In this document: in pieces, positions 32,300 through 44,761 of the stretch
How positions within the stretch are numbered: position 1 is the first letter of the stretch
Layout: each line of letters opens with the position of its first letter
DNA from: Tricholoma matsutake
Lineage: Eukaryota > Basidiomycota > Agaricomycetes > Agaricales > Tricholomataceae
Direction: 5' to 3'
Length of the DNA stretch: 64,000 nt
NCBI GenBank assembly: GCA_026075535.2
Contig: AP026544.2
Location: 11,718,001-11,782,000, forward strand
Notes under the pieces: model-generated
Database searches by the model: none
The model's input: only the letters and a program-made list of their open reading frames with translations
Told to the model about the DNA's origin: nothing
Made by a program: the position numbers and the translations under genes

Positions 32300-34260
32300 T
32301 GGAGCCCACCGTGAGGGTTTTCTAGATCAGTTCATTGTCGGACCTCCCCACCTTTCCACCACCATTTTCTTTTGGCCTTTGGCTGAAGGAAGCTCGACAC
32401 TTTCAATTTTGCATTGAACTCATAGTGCCTCCGACCCTCCTCAACAACCAGGAGATCTCAATACAGTATCTCGACCATCGATAATATCATATTGCACTCT
32501 TTCACCCTTTGCATTTACTATTTCGCTACCGTCTTTGACTTCGAAACACACAAAGCCCGATATCGCACAAATTTCGACTTTGCAGCCCCCAAAATCTACT
32601 TCGAACATGTCGATGTCCTTTATGCCAGCTCATGGCCATTCTACATCTCCAAAATTTGATCTGAAACAGCCTAGAGAGCTGCGAAAATACTTCAAAGAGC
32701 TCAAATTTCTGTTCCCGACTTGCAGTATTACAGATCAGGACCAAAGAAGAAGCATGCCTGCAGGTATGTTGACATCAATTCTTGCGAACTCTGGGAATCA
32801 CTTCCAGAGTACCAGCCTGGCACCTCATTTAACGCATTTTACATCGCAGTACACAAGTTCTATCCCGGATCAGAAGACAAATGCAAATACAGCATTTGGG
32901 ACATGGACACACTTGTTTGCAAACAGCTTCGCATCGGTATCTTCGACTCAAATGATCTAGGAGTTTATTATAGGTCATTCTACAACATTACAAATTTTCT
33001 TTGCTCAAAACAGAGAATTTCGGAAGCTGAACAAAGTCGAGCTTTTGTTCGAGGGTTTCAAACGGATTTACGGACTCGAATTGCACATCATCTCGAACTG
33101 AAGTTCCCTGATCATTATCCCAATGACCCATACACTCTGAACAACATCCACAATGCTGCGAAATTTGTTATAGCATCTTCGAACTTGTATTCCATTCCCC
33201 AGCCATCGATTTCGACCTCGAATTCATCATTGCCTAGTGCTCCGATCAACTCCGAAGATATGTCGCACATTTTCGAACATTTCGCATCGAACATCACACT
33301 GGTTTTTGCATCCGACCAGAATAGCATCTGAAATTTCTGTCCCGACCTTGTTCTTTGCCATATCGCACCTTCGATAGCTTCGAACCCAATGGTTGATAGT
33401 ACGCATCACAGTTCAAACATTTCGGATAACATAGAAGCTCGTATCACATCGCTCGAATGGGAACTAGCTGTTGAAAAAGAGCTTGCGCTTGAACGAGAGA
33501 TTTTCGCACTTCGAAATTGTCATGTTGCGCCTCACAGTCTTCATCGCATAGTTCCAGCTTCATCACACATGTCCACATGAGTTTCATCGTCTTTGCCTTC
33601 GATAGTTTCAGTCCAGTCCACTCCAATAGTTGCAGTTTCATTAGCTTCAACAGTTTTGACATCGTCCAAAGAATGTGAAATTTTCGAATTACTGTTTTTG
33701 ACTTTGACTCGCCCTCTGACACCGTTTTTGCCTCCACAATCTAGCTTGATCTCATCTCTGATATTCTCGTCATATTCATCCTTGTCATCGCCCACTTCAA
33801 CCTCAATTTTGCATTCACCACTCCCGATATTTTTGTCCTCAATCTCGTCCTGTGCCATCATCCCATTTCATCATCTATTTCAATATTGCATTCGCCCTTG
33901 TACATTTCGCAACCAGTTTTGTGTTCACATTTGCATTTGCCCTCGAAGTCCAATATAGCACTCGAAATTCCCTATCCATCATATATCCATAGTCCTCCAC
34001 TCGCAACCCTTGTCATCATCCCCAAAATCTTTATTACATCCATTGTTGACCCCAGTTTCGTCGACCTCATTTTCGATCCCTCGATCTTTCGTTCGAACTA
34101 TATTTGACTAGTTCCTCGACCCGATTATAGTGATCATGGTTAGCACTCTCAACGTCAACCCAATTCGTGCATTTCCTTCTCTTTCACTCGCATTTTGACT
34201 TTGTTCTATTTATCAAACTCATCTTCACCATGCTTGACATTCTTCGATTAGCCTCGACAG
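32300..34260 (+). pseudogene. Gypsy3 gag and following internal sequence; pol absent
   Basis: The frame from about 32535 (SMSFMPAHGHSTSPKF, ELRKYFKELKFLF) shifts by one base near 32745 and continues as RYVDINSCELWESLPEY, FYPGSEDKCKYSIWDMD, SEAEQSRAFVRGFQTDL and HHLELKFPDHYPNDPY. This is a gag-like protein of fungal Gypsy elements. After a TGA at 33329 a charged helical stretch follows (ARITSLEWELAVEKELALE). From 33590 to 34260 the sequence is low-complexity Ser/Pro coding or non-coding. No polymerase is found; the element was cut at about 34307, where the KDZ N-terminus starts on the other strand. Confidence 0.75.
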
Positions 34261-34307
34261 CTTTTATTTCAGCTTTGACACTCCATTTCACATCGATTTA
34301 CCTTCGC

Positions 34308-34594
34308 AGTTCAATCAACTGACCAGGACAGTCATTGGCCACCTGAGGTTCTTGCATATCCCATTCTGGAGCAAGACCTGGATTGTCATGGATACCAGCT
34401 GAACTTGATTCACCACGTTCTTCTGTAACCAGAGGCAAGGGAACCTTGATATGCTTCATTTTTGGTCCATGTCTTGTGTTGACCTCAACTTCCTTATGTG
34501 TGACAGTATCCACTGCACCATCATTGTCCTCACGCAGGGTGGCATTGTTCTTTGATCGTCTCTTTCACTTGTAAGGAGCTCTTGTCAGGCTCAT
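34308..34594 (-). pseudogene. KDZ transposase, N-terminal exon
   Basis: Reading leftward from ATG at 34594 the protein begins MSLTRAPYK and continues RRSKNNATLREDNDG, TVTHKEVEVNTRHGPKM, LPLVTEERGESSSAG and ANDCPGQL, like the basic, low-complexity start of KDZ transposases. One stop (TGA for CGA) follows the ninth residue. The reading ends at about 34308. In frame, CAG TTG here could be followed directly by ATG AGC TGG at 28016, the start of the inverted middle segment. A divergently transcribed gene starts 85 bases away. Confidence 0.7.
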
Positions 34595-34678
34595 GATGAT
34601 TGGGGGAAATCAATTGCGTTGATGGGCTATTTATTGTACTATTGACCTCGTGTTATCCTCGTGTGATCCTCATGCCAA

Positions 34679-36683
34679 ATGACAAGTGAAACCCAATGGC
34701 AAGGACAATTCCTTCCTCCACATCAATCCCCTCCAATGCCACCTGAGCCATCAGAGAACCCAGGACCCAGACGGTACTGGCAGGGGAGCCGATATACGGT
34801 CAAAGAGCAGAAGATCATCGAGCCTTATAAAGATGGATTCCGATCTCAGGAAACAAAAGCTGCCCAATTGCAAATATGCAAAACTGACATTCTCCCCACC
34901 ATATTTAATTACTGGGCATCAATTGAGATGACCCCAATAGATCCAGAGGAGAGTCGCATGCATGCCAAGGTGGGGTATCATCCCATTCAATGTTGTATTA
35001 TTGATCACATTGCCAGGAACTAACAAACTGGCTTTCGAACAACTGGCGAATGATGAAAGGCTCCTCAAGGAAGTCAAACAACTTCAAAGTGAAGTGATCA
35101 GAAGTGATCTGGAGCTTACACCAGGACCAAGTTTGGAAAGAGATCAGAGATATGTTAGGTGTTCAGGATGCATCCACAAGTACACCTGGATGGTTCCAGA
35201 ACTGACTGCCAGCCATCAAGAGGGTTTTTGAAAGCATGACTGCAGAGGAAAAGGCAGTGCTTGAGGCCGAGCAGGAGAAAATGGAGGGGGAAGGTTATCC
35301 AGAGAAAATGAAGCAAATGTATGTTAACCCATTGCTGTTGCTGTTGCTGCTGCCAATGATGTTATTGATGTTTCACAGTCGAGCAGAGAAGAACCTGGTT
35401 AAGCATGTGGAGGAGACTGCACAACAACAGTGGCTAGAAATGGGGGTGCTTTCTGTGACATTCACGGCCTACACTGCACCTGATGGTTTGATGGTTGTTG
35501 ATGCGTGAGTGAAAATCTTCTGCTGCTGTTGCCACTGCCACTGCCATTGCCAATCCCACTCCTGATCACAGTCACAAAAATGTTTCATCATTGATGGCCA
35601 CCCCTGCACGATCCTTCATAGACACATATAATAATGAGATCACAGAGCTCAAGCGCCACTTCATGGGCTATATCAAGGCTTTACATGCATCAGACATTGC
35701 TTCAAGGTCAACAGCGCATGGTGACTCAATGCAAATCTGACTTGAGATGACTAGCGATGGGCTCCCCATCCTACCCACACCATGGAAAGGCTCACTGTAC
35801 AAGAAAAAAGAGCTGGAGGAATGGTTTAAGTTGTATGTTGGGCAGCATCACAGTATGATCACTTCCTTTTCAATGAGTTGTTACTTATCTGCATGCAGAA
35901 CTAGCGAAAAATGGTCGTACTTTCCATGTCCCATTCACAGCAATTGCTGAGCACACATTGACATGCATCAATCCAGAATATCTCCCAGCCAGGTTCAAAT
36001 GGACAGACCCACAGAACATGCAAAAGAGTGTCATAGAAGACTTCTTCAACCACATTCTGCAGTGGCAAATGGCACAGGGCCCTGAGAGGGCATTCAGGTT
36101 CAAAAGAATCAAGCTACACAATGGTAGTGTCTCTCCTGAGCAATATCCTAATGATTTGAATAGCCCTACACCTTCTTGACAGATGCGCAAACACACTGGC
36201 CGATGTAATGCAGATGCCACTGCCGTGCCTGATGTAGACTCCCCCACTGCTGCTACCACTGCTGTGCCCGGTGCAGACAACTCAGTGGCCAGTGCTGACT
36301 CAGCCGCTCCTGTGCCTGTGCCCATGCCTGACCCTGAGGGCCAATCCCAAGGTTTAGCTGCATCTTCTCCCAACCCACATTCACAATCAAGAGCCATAAA
36401 AGCTGCAAAAGGCAAATCCAAGCCAAAGAAACCTGGCCAAAGGTCGATGGCAGAACAGGCACACAACTTGAACACAAGTGCAATTCTGTTGAATGATGTA
36501 CAAGTCCATCAAACAACAATGGACATACTCTGTAAAGCTGGCAGCGCTCAGCCACAGCCAATTAATGGTCCAGGTGATGGTGAACTGCAGTATCTTATAC
36601 CTCGAGACACATACATGAGGTACATGGGACCCATGTCAGGCAACAATGTGAATGACCCCCCTATTAATCTGTCCCTGTTCTGA
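34679..36683 (+). pseudogene. KDZ-element companion gene, multi-exon, function unknown
   Basis: The first exon frame begins MTSETQWQGQFLPPHQ and includes RYTVKEQKIIEPYKDGFRSQ. Further open stretches are joined by apparent introns: LAFEQLANDERLLKEVKQL (35031), EEKAVLEAEQEKMEGEGYPEKM (35245), WLEMGVLSVTFTAYT (35430), GWLPI-like LPILPTPWKGSLYKKKELEEWF (35760), and TLTCINPEYLPARFKWTDPQNMQ (35955). A stop at 36177 precedes a long Ala/Pro-rich end (36183-36683). It is arranged head-to-head with the KDZ transposase. Introns near 35325-35370 and 35507-35580 are rich in GCTGTTGCTG and CCACTGCC repeats. I know of no assigned function. Confidence 0.55.
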
Positions 36684-36739
36684 AACGACCACTCCACTTC
36701 GCCTCCTCAACAAACATCACAATGTCCTAAACCTTGCCC

Positions 36740-37016
36740 CCTTTTTGGTGGCCTGGATATGGGAGCAGCCAGGATACAGGAGTGGCCAGGACATGGGAGC
36801 AGCCAGGACACGTGAACAGCCAGCATGCCCAACATAGGATTGTCAGTGGTTAGCTATCAACCAATGACCCCACCCCCATCCCAACAAAACCTGACAATCA
36901 GGTGATCACATTGGCAGCAGCCAGCACGGCAGTGGCCAGCTTGGCCGACATAGGATCATCAATGGTTAGCTATCAACCAATGACCCCACCCCCATCCCAA
37001 CAAAACCTGACAATCA
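36740..37016. repeat. short tandem and 116-bp direct repeats
   Basis: Units like AGCCAGGAYACAGGAGTGGCC repeat around 36760-36830. A block of about 68 bp containing GGTTAGCTATCAACCAATGA occurs at 36833-36900 and again at 36949-37016, a period of 116. It lies between the stop of the preceding gene and the 3' end of the minus-strand gene. Confidence 0.7.
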
Positions 37017-37139
37017 ACCAATCAGAGGGTCAACACCGAAAGACAGCTGATGACCTTGTGCAACAGGAGGCTATTTTAATCCCAACCCTTGGTAAAAGAG
37101 AGAAGAGGACAAATGTGAAATTCTCAGACTAATTATACA

Positions 37140-40100
37140 ACAATATTTCTGTATGAATGTAAAATAAAATGGTCCAACCATTACTTTTTTCTGCCTCCTT
37201 TGACCTCCTCTCTGTCCTCAGATGTTCCCACTCTCTTCTTTGGATTTGGCTGAGGGCTGGTACTTCTTGAAGGCTGGGCAGGTGACAAATGGTGAGGGGA
37301 TTGGTGTAATTGTGGAGGAGGAGGGGAATGTGATGCCAGCAGTGAAGGAGGGGCGGGTGGTACGAACACATTGCTGTTGGATACCGTTACCAGTTCCACA
37401 GGGTCAGCATTGGGGATTGAGGGGGGTTGAAGGAGGGGAGGAAGGGGCACATCCACAGAGGTCATACGTTGAACTGATTCCTGAGAATCTTGCGGTGTGG
37501 TGGGGAGGACCTTGATTTGAGGACCATGTCCTTCTTCCTCAAGCCCAGTGGGAGTGGGAGCGGGAGTGGCATGTGGAAGTGCGGGAGCAGCTGGTGGGGC
37601 AGCAGGTGTAAGTGCAGGAGTGGGAGCAGGAGTGGCAGGTGGCAGGTGGCAGTGCAGGAGCAGCAGGTGGGGCAGCAGGTGGAAGTGCGGGAACAGGAGT
37701 GGGAGCAGGAGTGGGAGTGGGAATGGGAGCAGGTGCGGGAGTGGGAGTTGGAGCCAGAGTTGGAGTTGGAGCCAGGGTGGTCCCCCGACCATCTTCCTCC
37801 AACCCTGTGGGAGCGGCAGCGGCCCCATGTCCATTGTCCTCAACACCACTGGGAGTGGCCCCATGTCCATGGTGCTCAAGTCCCGCTGAAGTGGGAGCAG
37901 CCCCATGTCTGTCTTCCTCAGCCCAAGCCACCTCGTGTCCATCTTCAGCAGCCCTGTGCCTGTGATGCTCCCAAAGGGTGGCCATGGCATCCTGCTCATC
38001 TTCATCGACCTCCATACCATACCTTCGCTGATAGCTGGGACCATCTCTAATATAGTGCAGCTCACCTGCACCATTGTACAACACAAGGGGTTGTGGGCAA
38101 AACCCCATGTACTCTTCCATCTCATCCATCCTCCTGCTCAAGCTGGCCATATTCTCCTGTATGTTGGCCATTGCTCTGGGGAAGTTCTGATGGAGCCAAT
38201 CACCCTGATCGTACAGATGATGCTCCAGTTCTTGTATATGCTTGTTGAAGTCACAGAGCTCCCCAGCAGTAACAGGAGTGGGAGAGGGTGAGGGTGAGGG
38301 AGAGGGTGGGCATTTGTGTGCAATGTCAACCATCTCGACATCAGAGGAATATGTCGCTGTGGTCAATGTTCAGTGGTTATTTGTATGGTGATATGTAGTA
38401 CTCACCCTTCAATTTTCCTTTTTCTTCCCTTGTGAACCTCCATGAGGATCCAGACTTCTTCACCTTTCTTCTGGCTGCACCCTTTCCTTTCTCTGGCTTG
38501 CCCCCACATGACCATCTTTCATTTTTTCGCACTTGACTTTGCCCTTCCCACATTCAAAACATGTGCCCTTCCCATTGACCTGTTTGTGACATTGTCGCCC
38601 ACACTGGAAGCATCGTATGCAGGGAGTGGGCCTTACTGCCCCGCGTGCTGGTTGTTGCCATTGTTCCCTTTGCTCCTTTTGCTCCAACAATCCATCTCCA
38701 TCGCTTTCCATCCCCTCTGATTCCCCATCATTTTCTAAATCCTCACCAGAGCTCCCACTGCTGCTCTGAAGTTGCCTGGTCCTGCCACTCCCACTTGGTC
38801 TTGCTGGAGTGGTTGGGGTGGGTGGTGCCAATGGGCACACATCTGGGCGTCAATGTTCTGGCTGGCATGACCTGGATCCCAATGGCTCTGCTGGCACCTG
38901 TGGTTTCCTTTGCCTGATCTCCCCTTGAGCTCCCATTCCCACTCCTGTCCCCGCTCCTGCTCCCCTCCATTGTCCTGCTCCCTTCTGTTGATAGGTCACC
39001 TCCTCGGCTCAAGGAATGATTCACCACTTTAGCATCATTCTAATCACATCAGCTAACTCCTATGATGTCCCAGGTGCAGCACGACCCAGTCTATCGATCG
39101 CGATATCATATCGACCATGTCAAAACATCACCAGCGACATCGATCGTATCAAGAGCCCACATTGCACAACCTTAGGACTACCCCAAAAGCCCCTAGAATC
39201 CCTCTACACAACCATCGAACATCCCCAATCAACTTCGAACAGCCACAACCGTGATCGAGCATCGTCGAGCATTGTTGAGCATCATCGATCAATATCAAGA
39301 GACTACGAGCGTCATCGGGCACCGCCTTCGTTATCTAAATGGTGGAAGACCATGTACTAGGACGTATTCCAACTCGTGCTCAAACCTGCTGATCATAGGT
39401 CAGCCTCGTTCCAAGTCCCTATCGTGCACAGAAGCTGCTGGATGCATTATTGTGAGACTTAGCACAGTTTATACACAAAGGACAGTCTCTTTTAGTTCTT
39501 TCCCTTTATTACTCTTTCATCATATGATATATATATCTTTCTTGTTCAGATTCCAGTCTCCTTTATGGCCTTGTGCCTTAACTCATATCTTTTGCCTCAT
39601 GTTCTACACATGTTTCTCATTCCATTTTAGGAAGTTTCTTTAAAACATATAAAACTCTGTAGTATCTACTTGGAAATAAAAAGAAATCATCTTCACCTAT
39701 CAACTCATATATAGTTCTAAGCATCCGATCAACTATCTAAAGTAGTCAAAAGTCTCTATGAGTTTTCTTGATTGATGAGAAACCTCTGTGATTGTTGCAT
39801 CCTCAATCCTCCCTCGATCCTCTCATCATTAGCACTAGCAACCCTTCCAACACTTCATAGACATTTGCCATACCCTTCGTACACTATCAACCTATTGAAA
39901 GGTCCTCGGAATTCACATATCGACCATCGACGATAGAACTTGTTTGCCGTCGATCTCATCGATCATTCTCAATATTGATCAATACCCCATCAGACCACAT
40001 CAAATACCTTGGTTTGACCATGAACATTTGGAACATCTTGCAACCTTCCTCTGACTCATCGCAAATATCATCAATTGCCTCATCGGCAGTTTTGGTGGTT

Positions 40101-40640
40101 TTCCCGGGTTGAGCATCATCACCGTTGTCCCACTCCCACTCCCATTCCCATTCCCATTCCTGCACCCCCACCTGCTGCTCCCACTCCTTGTGGTCCCCCT
40201 CCTGATCTTGAAGGACCAGCAGCCACTCCACCTCCCACTCCCGATGCCAAAACCCCTGAGGTTCCCACAATCCCACCTTTCTTGTCAAATTTCTTCATCG
40301 CGGGCAGCTGACCTTCCATGAAAATCTCATCTCCTGTTCTATCAGAACTTCCCCATGCTACCAAAAAACCCCGCAAGAAAGACTTGGCACCAAATGCCAC
40401 TTCCAAATCCTCCTCGAGATCCTGTCTTTGCCATGAAAATAATGTGTTCTACAGTATATTAGTCCCACTGTCATCCTGATAGTATTTTACTTACAAGTGC
40501 CTGTTTTTGTTCCCTCATGATGGCCTTGATGTTTCGTGTTTGAAGGCCATTTTGAACAGCCTGCTCAATTTGGCTGGTGTGGCCAAGGACTTGTTGAGCT
40601 GCAACATTCATGTTGAGATGAGTCAGGGTGGGGACAGGGA
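37140..40640 (-). pseudogene. KDZ-element minus-strand gene: Cys cluster, coiled coil, Pro/Gly repeats; split by a Gypsy3 LTR
   Basis: Reading leftward: helical exon QQVLGHTSQIEQAVQNGLQTRNIKAIM (about 40600-40500), FGAKSFLRGFLVAWGSSDRTGDEIFMEGQ (40395-40310), the LTR insertion at 40121-39063, then an exon with a Cys cluster CIRCFQCGRQCHKQV..GTCFECGKGKVKCE (about 38610-38510). A second part starts near 38366 (FNKHIQELEHHLYDQ, ANIQENMASLSRRMDEMEEYMG, a coiled coil) and runs into degenerate repeats rich in GGGAGTGGGAGCAGG (37540-37960). The Cys cluster followed by a coiled coil suggests DNA binding and oligomerisation, but this is inference. The antisense gene at 13500-14278 has the same layout. 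Confidence 0.5.
39063..40121 (+). repeat. diverged Gypsy3-type LTR inserted in the minus-strand gene
   Basis: The right end is identical to the other two copies (GGGTTGAGCATCATCA at 40106-40121), and the middle shares TTTTGCCTCATGTTCTACACATG and the TATA region. The left end is diverged (TGATGTCCC at 39063), so that border is approximate. No target duplication is evident. It separates exons of the minus-strand gene and probably is a solo LTR. Confidence 0.6.
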
Positions 40641-40798
40641 CAGGGACAGGAGTGATGGGGTTTGAAAGTCAACAAAAGTTGGAATGATGAAAATCAACCA
40701 TCACATGTGTTTGTTCATCAAGGCCAAACAAATAACATCAATATCTGATCACTAGATTAGATGCACATTATAACCTCTGTTACATTGATCCATCCACA

Positions 40799-41512
40799 AT
40801 GAGCGACCAGGAGCAAACACAAGGCAATGTTCTAGATGGTTACATCCCTATCCGAGCCAACGATGGGCACCACTATTTAGTGCCCCACTTTATGATTCCC
40901 ACCACTCATCAGGCGATGAATGCCTATCGCCAGAAGTTGGAACTTGATGTCTGTAATGCAGATGGAGGGGTAAGCTTTGTTTATTTCAAATCAGGTTGGA
41001 GTTAAGGGCTGCTGCCCTGTCTCTGGCCACTGCTGTGTCTTGGCTGCTCCCGTATCCTGGCTGCTCCCATTTCTCTATCCACTCCCATGTCTTGTCTATC
41101 CCAACTGACATTATGATCAATTTGCAGTCTGGCAACATGACTGCACTGCCATACTACCTGGTGACCCACAACCAGCTCACCCTACCTGCTGATCCAGTAA
41201 GTGTCATCCTCATTTGTGTTTCTACATTAGTTCATCCTGTTGCAGGACTTGACAGACAGGGAGTTGTTGAGCTGCCATGCTGAAGTGAAGGCCCTTGAAG
41301 ACCAGCTTGGCATATTGTACAAGGATGCCAGTCATTGTCTGTACATGGCCAAGGTGGAGAAGCTCGAACAACAAGATATAACATTGAAAACATATGCTAT
41401 TTTGAAGGAAAGGGTTGAAAATAAGTTGAAATCATTTGAAAGGAGGTTCTCAGAAGTTACACTGTCATCCCACTCAGACGCTATGGCCAATCCCCCTGCT
41501 GATTCCCAGTGA
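40799..41512 (+). CDS. small three-exon gene of the KDZ cluster, intact, function unknown
   Basis: Exons 40799-40969, 41128-41196 and 41246-41512 join in frame into 168 residues with no stop. They begin MSDQEQTQGNVLDGYIPI and contain ANDGHHYLVPHFMIP, NAYRQKLELDV, and a helical end (LLSCHAEVKALEDQLGILY, YMAKVEKLEQQD). The introns have GTAAGC..CAG and GTAAGT..CAG borders; the first is filled with CTGCTCCCGTATCC-like repeats. It is the only gene in the 25-42 kb cluster that seems undamaged. No known domain is recognised; the coiled-coil end suggests protein-protein contact. Confidence 0.65.
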
Positions 41513-42499
41513 TGTGGAAGGATAAGTAATACCTTACTCATTATATATATATCTATGTAGCTTTTGTCTGTATTCTGTTCTTAATGCACATCATTGTAGT
41601 AATATCATTGTTTTTGTGGTCCTGTCAAGCCCTGATGTCAGTGCCGCTTCCCCATTCACGTCCCCATCCCCGTCCCTGCTTCTGTCTATGTCCCTGTCCC
41701 CATCCCCATCCCCTTCCCTGCAATTGCATTTCAAACATTACTAATGTCTGTACTATGTTCTTAATGCACATCTATCTGCACGGTACAGCAAGTAAAGTAG
41801 TAATGTAGTCATTGGTTAATTAATAGAGTATGTACAGATATATAGCAAGTTTGATGGTGTCCATTGAAACAGATAACACAATGTGTACAGTCAATAGTCC
41901 CCATCCCCACTCCCGTCCCACTCCCATCCCCACTCCTGTCCCTGCTCCTTCCCTGCTCCCCATCCCCTTCCCTGCAATTGCATTTCAACCATTACTAATG
42001 TCCATACTATGTTCTTAATGCATGTCTATCTGTACAGTACAGCAAGTAAAGTAGTAATGTAGTCATTGGTTAATTAATAGAGTATGTACAAATATATAGT
42101 GAGTTTGATGGCGTCCATCAAAAGTCAGTAGTATTCATAGGTTAATATTGTGCCCATGCCTGACGGTGATGCTGTGGCCATCCCTGTGTCCCTGGCTGTG
42201 TCTGTGCCCATTGCATTTCAAATGTTACTAATGTCTGTATTACATTCCTAATGCATGTCTATTGTAAGGTATAATAATCAGTGTACAATGTAGTTGTTGG
42301 TTAATATAGTATAGTGACTTTATATAGTGAGTTCAACAGCATCCATCAAACCCATATCATTTGATACAATGTATGCATTCGATAGGTCGTATCATTCAAT
42401 ACAATGTAGCTTACCTATGTGAAAACACAGCATGCAGAATGGAAGAAAATCCTAGAGGGACTGCATAACATTGTTGCTTCCAATTGATCACCCACTGAT
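41513..42499. repeat. three tandem repeats of about 240-255 bp, no gene
   Basis: A unit containing ATTACTAATGTCTGTACTATG, TTCTTAATGCA and GTAGTAATGTAGTCATTGG recurs at about 41737, 41992 and 42228, with a pyrimidine-rich block (CCCATCCCCATCCCC) before each of the first two. The third copy is more diverged. No coding potential is visible. Copia B begins near 42500. Confidence 0.75.
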
Positions 42500-44240
42500 C
42501 ATGATTGAGTGACATCACCTCCCAATCATGATCGACTCGAGGCACTTTGCAAATCATTTGACAACCTTGCACTCAGGGGCAAGGCACATCAATTATCTGC
42601 CCTGATCTTGGAGATGTCAGAGATAGATCCAGAATCACTTCAATTCGAAGATGACCCATGTACTTGGGATGAAGCACAGAACTTGATCAATGCCAAGCGT
42701 TGGGAGGAGGGTTATCATGATGAACTCAAGTAATTGCAAGATATGAATGTATACAAACTCATCCCATGTGACTCAGCACCATCTGGATACCACATACATA
42801 AAGGTCAACCAGTATTTCACATCAAGTGGGATGAGAATAGAACTCCAGTTTGTTGGAAGGTATGCCTTGTCTTTAAAGGTTTCGAACAGGTTTTTGGCAA
42901 GGATTACACAAAGACCACCTCACCTACCACGCACATGGAATCTTGGCAAATTCTCTTACATATTGCTGCCTCACTTGGTTGGGATGCACAACAAATTGAT
43001 GTCAAGACTGCTTTCCTCTATGGACTTTTACCAGCTGATGAAATTCAGTATATGGCACAACCAGCAGGTTTTGAGGAGTTAGGAAAGGAGGATTGGGTGT
43101 GGGAATTACAATGAGGACTTTATGGTATGAAGCAGAGCGGATGCATCTGGAACCAAACACTAAACATGCAGATGATAACCTGGGGTTTTACCAGACTTTC
43201 ATGTGAATCCTATGTTTATTATCGGAAGACTGATTCTGGCACCATTATAGCAGCTGTATATGTCAACAACTACTTATCAATTGCCAGTCAGAAAGAAGAG
43301 AACAAGCACTTCAAGGATCAGATGCAGGAGGTTTGGACAATTTCAGAGCTTGGGACAGTGCATTTTGTAGTGGGCATTGCCATTTCCTGGGATCAGGAGC
43401 ACAGGATGGTTGCATTATCACAGGCAACACTGATTGACAAAATTGTTTCTCCATTTGGTCAGACTGATGCCAACCCCTTATCCACACTGATGGAACCAGG
43501 TCAGAAGTTGCATCGCATTGAGCACACCGCTCTCTCTCCACAGGAGCAGTCGAAACTAGCCATGCTACCCTATCGCTTGTTGGTTGGCTGTTTATTGTAC
43601 CTTGTGATCTTGACTCGCCCTGGTATTTCATTTGTGGTTCAACAACTTTCCCAATTCCTTGACTCATACTCTTTTGAGCATTGGGGCGCTGCCTTATGCC
43701 TCATCTGACACCTTAAAGGAACACATGATCTCAAACTTCACTTGGGAGGGGATAATCCTATCTCATTACTGGCATACACTGACTCTGACTGGGCTAGTTG
43801 CCTGGATACTAGATGAAGTGTTGGCAGATACATGTGCTCACTTGTGTCTGGAGGGATTTTCTGGACTGCATGTAAGCAGAAAACCATCGCTGCTTCCTCC
43901 TGTGAGGCCAAATATGTTGCTGCTTTTGAAGTGGCAAAGGAATGTATTTGGGTCCATACTCTACTCACCGCAATTGGTTATGCACCACATGCACCAACCC
44001 TGATGCTCTTGACAACACAGCATCTATCAGTTTATCTGAAGACCCTCTTCTTTGCTCAAGAGTGAAGCACGTTGACATAAAATTTCACTTCTTACATGAA
44101 AGAGTTCAATCACAGGAACTCACTGTATCCTATGTCAATATGTGCAATAACATTGCTGATCTCTTCACCAAGGCTCTTTGATGTCAAACAATTCACAAGA
44201 CTTCGCTGCTTCTGGGGCTGGCCTAATTTTCATTATTCCC
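42500..44240 (+). pseudogene. Copia B, 5'-truncated: reverse transcriptase and RNase H
   Basis: The reading starts within the linker before the polymerase (DRLEALCKSFDNLALRGKAH, 42526) and covers the reverse transcriptase: CLVFKGFEQVFGKDYTKTTSPTT, IDVKTAFLYGLLPADEIQYMAQP, then, after a TGA at 43112 that fits CGA, GLYGMKQ and YVNNYLSIA. The catalytic box is YVNN instead of YVDD. RNase H follows with frameshifts (SSCEAKYVAAFEVAKECIWVHTLL, HVDIKFHFLHERVQ, ADLFTKAL). Gag, protease, integrase and 5' LTR are missing. A purine tract (GAGGAGGAG) precedes the 3' LTR at 44281. Confidence 0.87.
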
Positions 44241-44456
44241 CTGATTCCATGTGAGGAGGAGTATTCATGGTGAGGAGGAGTGTTGAGATCTGCTCACTGT
44301 GAATACATGTTTCAATGCTGCTTGATGTGGTGTGTTATTTATAGCACACTTTGTGATGTGTACATTCCCCTCATCAATTATCCCTTTATCACATCCCTTT
44401 CTTCTATACACCATTGTCATACTCACAGTATATATATCAGACATAGTAGACACATA

Positions 44457-44761
44457 TGTTGAAATTAATCCCTGATGCATGCTGTATACATGAGGCAATA
44501 CATGCAGCATACACATGTATACATGAGGCGATACATGCAGCATACACATGTTACTGCGCTTACTGTGCATACATGCGGTAAACACATTCCCGAGTCATGT
44601 GACATCCTTAATATTATGTATATAAGGAGAACCTGTACCGTAGTAGGAATACAGTGTTCTTACCTCTGCTAACCCTAGCTGTAAGTCTAACTAAACCCCA
44701 GGTAGGTTGTAAGGAACGTGTAGTCTCTTCCCCTGTGCAGCGTATATAGTCTGCTCCAACA
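44457..44761 (+). repeat. Copia C 5' LTR
   Basis: It runs from TGTTGAAATTAATCC to CTGCTCCAACA. TATATAAGGAGAACC near 44618 is a TATA box. Near 44475-44560 it holds short direct repeats around ATACATGAGGCRATACATGC. It appears identical to 49928-50232. Confidence 0.95.

Noticed and set aside
37181..38125. 314-residue Pro/Leu-rich frame as a separate gene
   Set aside because: It reads minisatellite DNA in a shifted frame; the neighbouring frame with the coiled coil at 38366 leftward is the plausible one.
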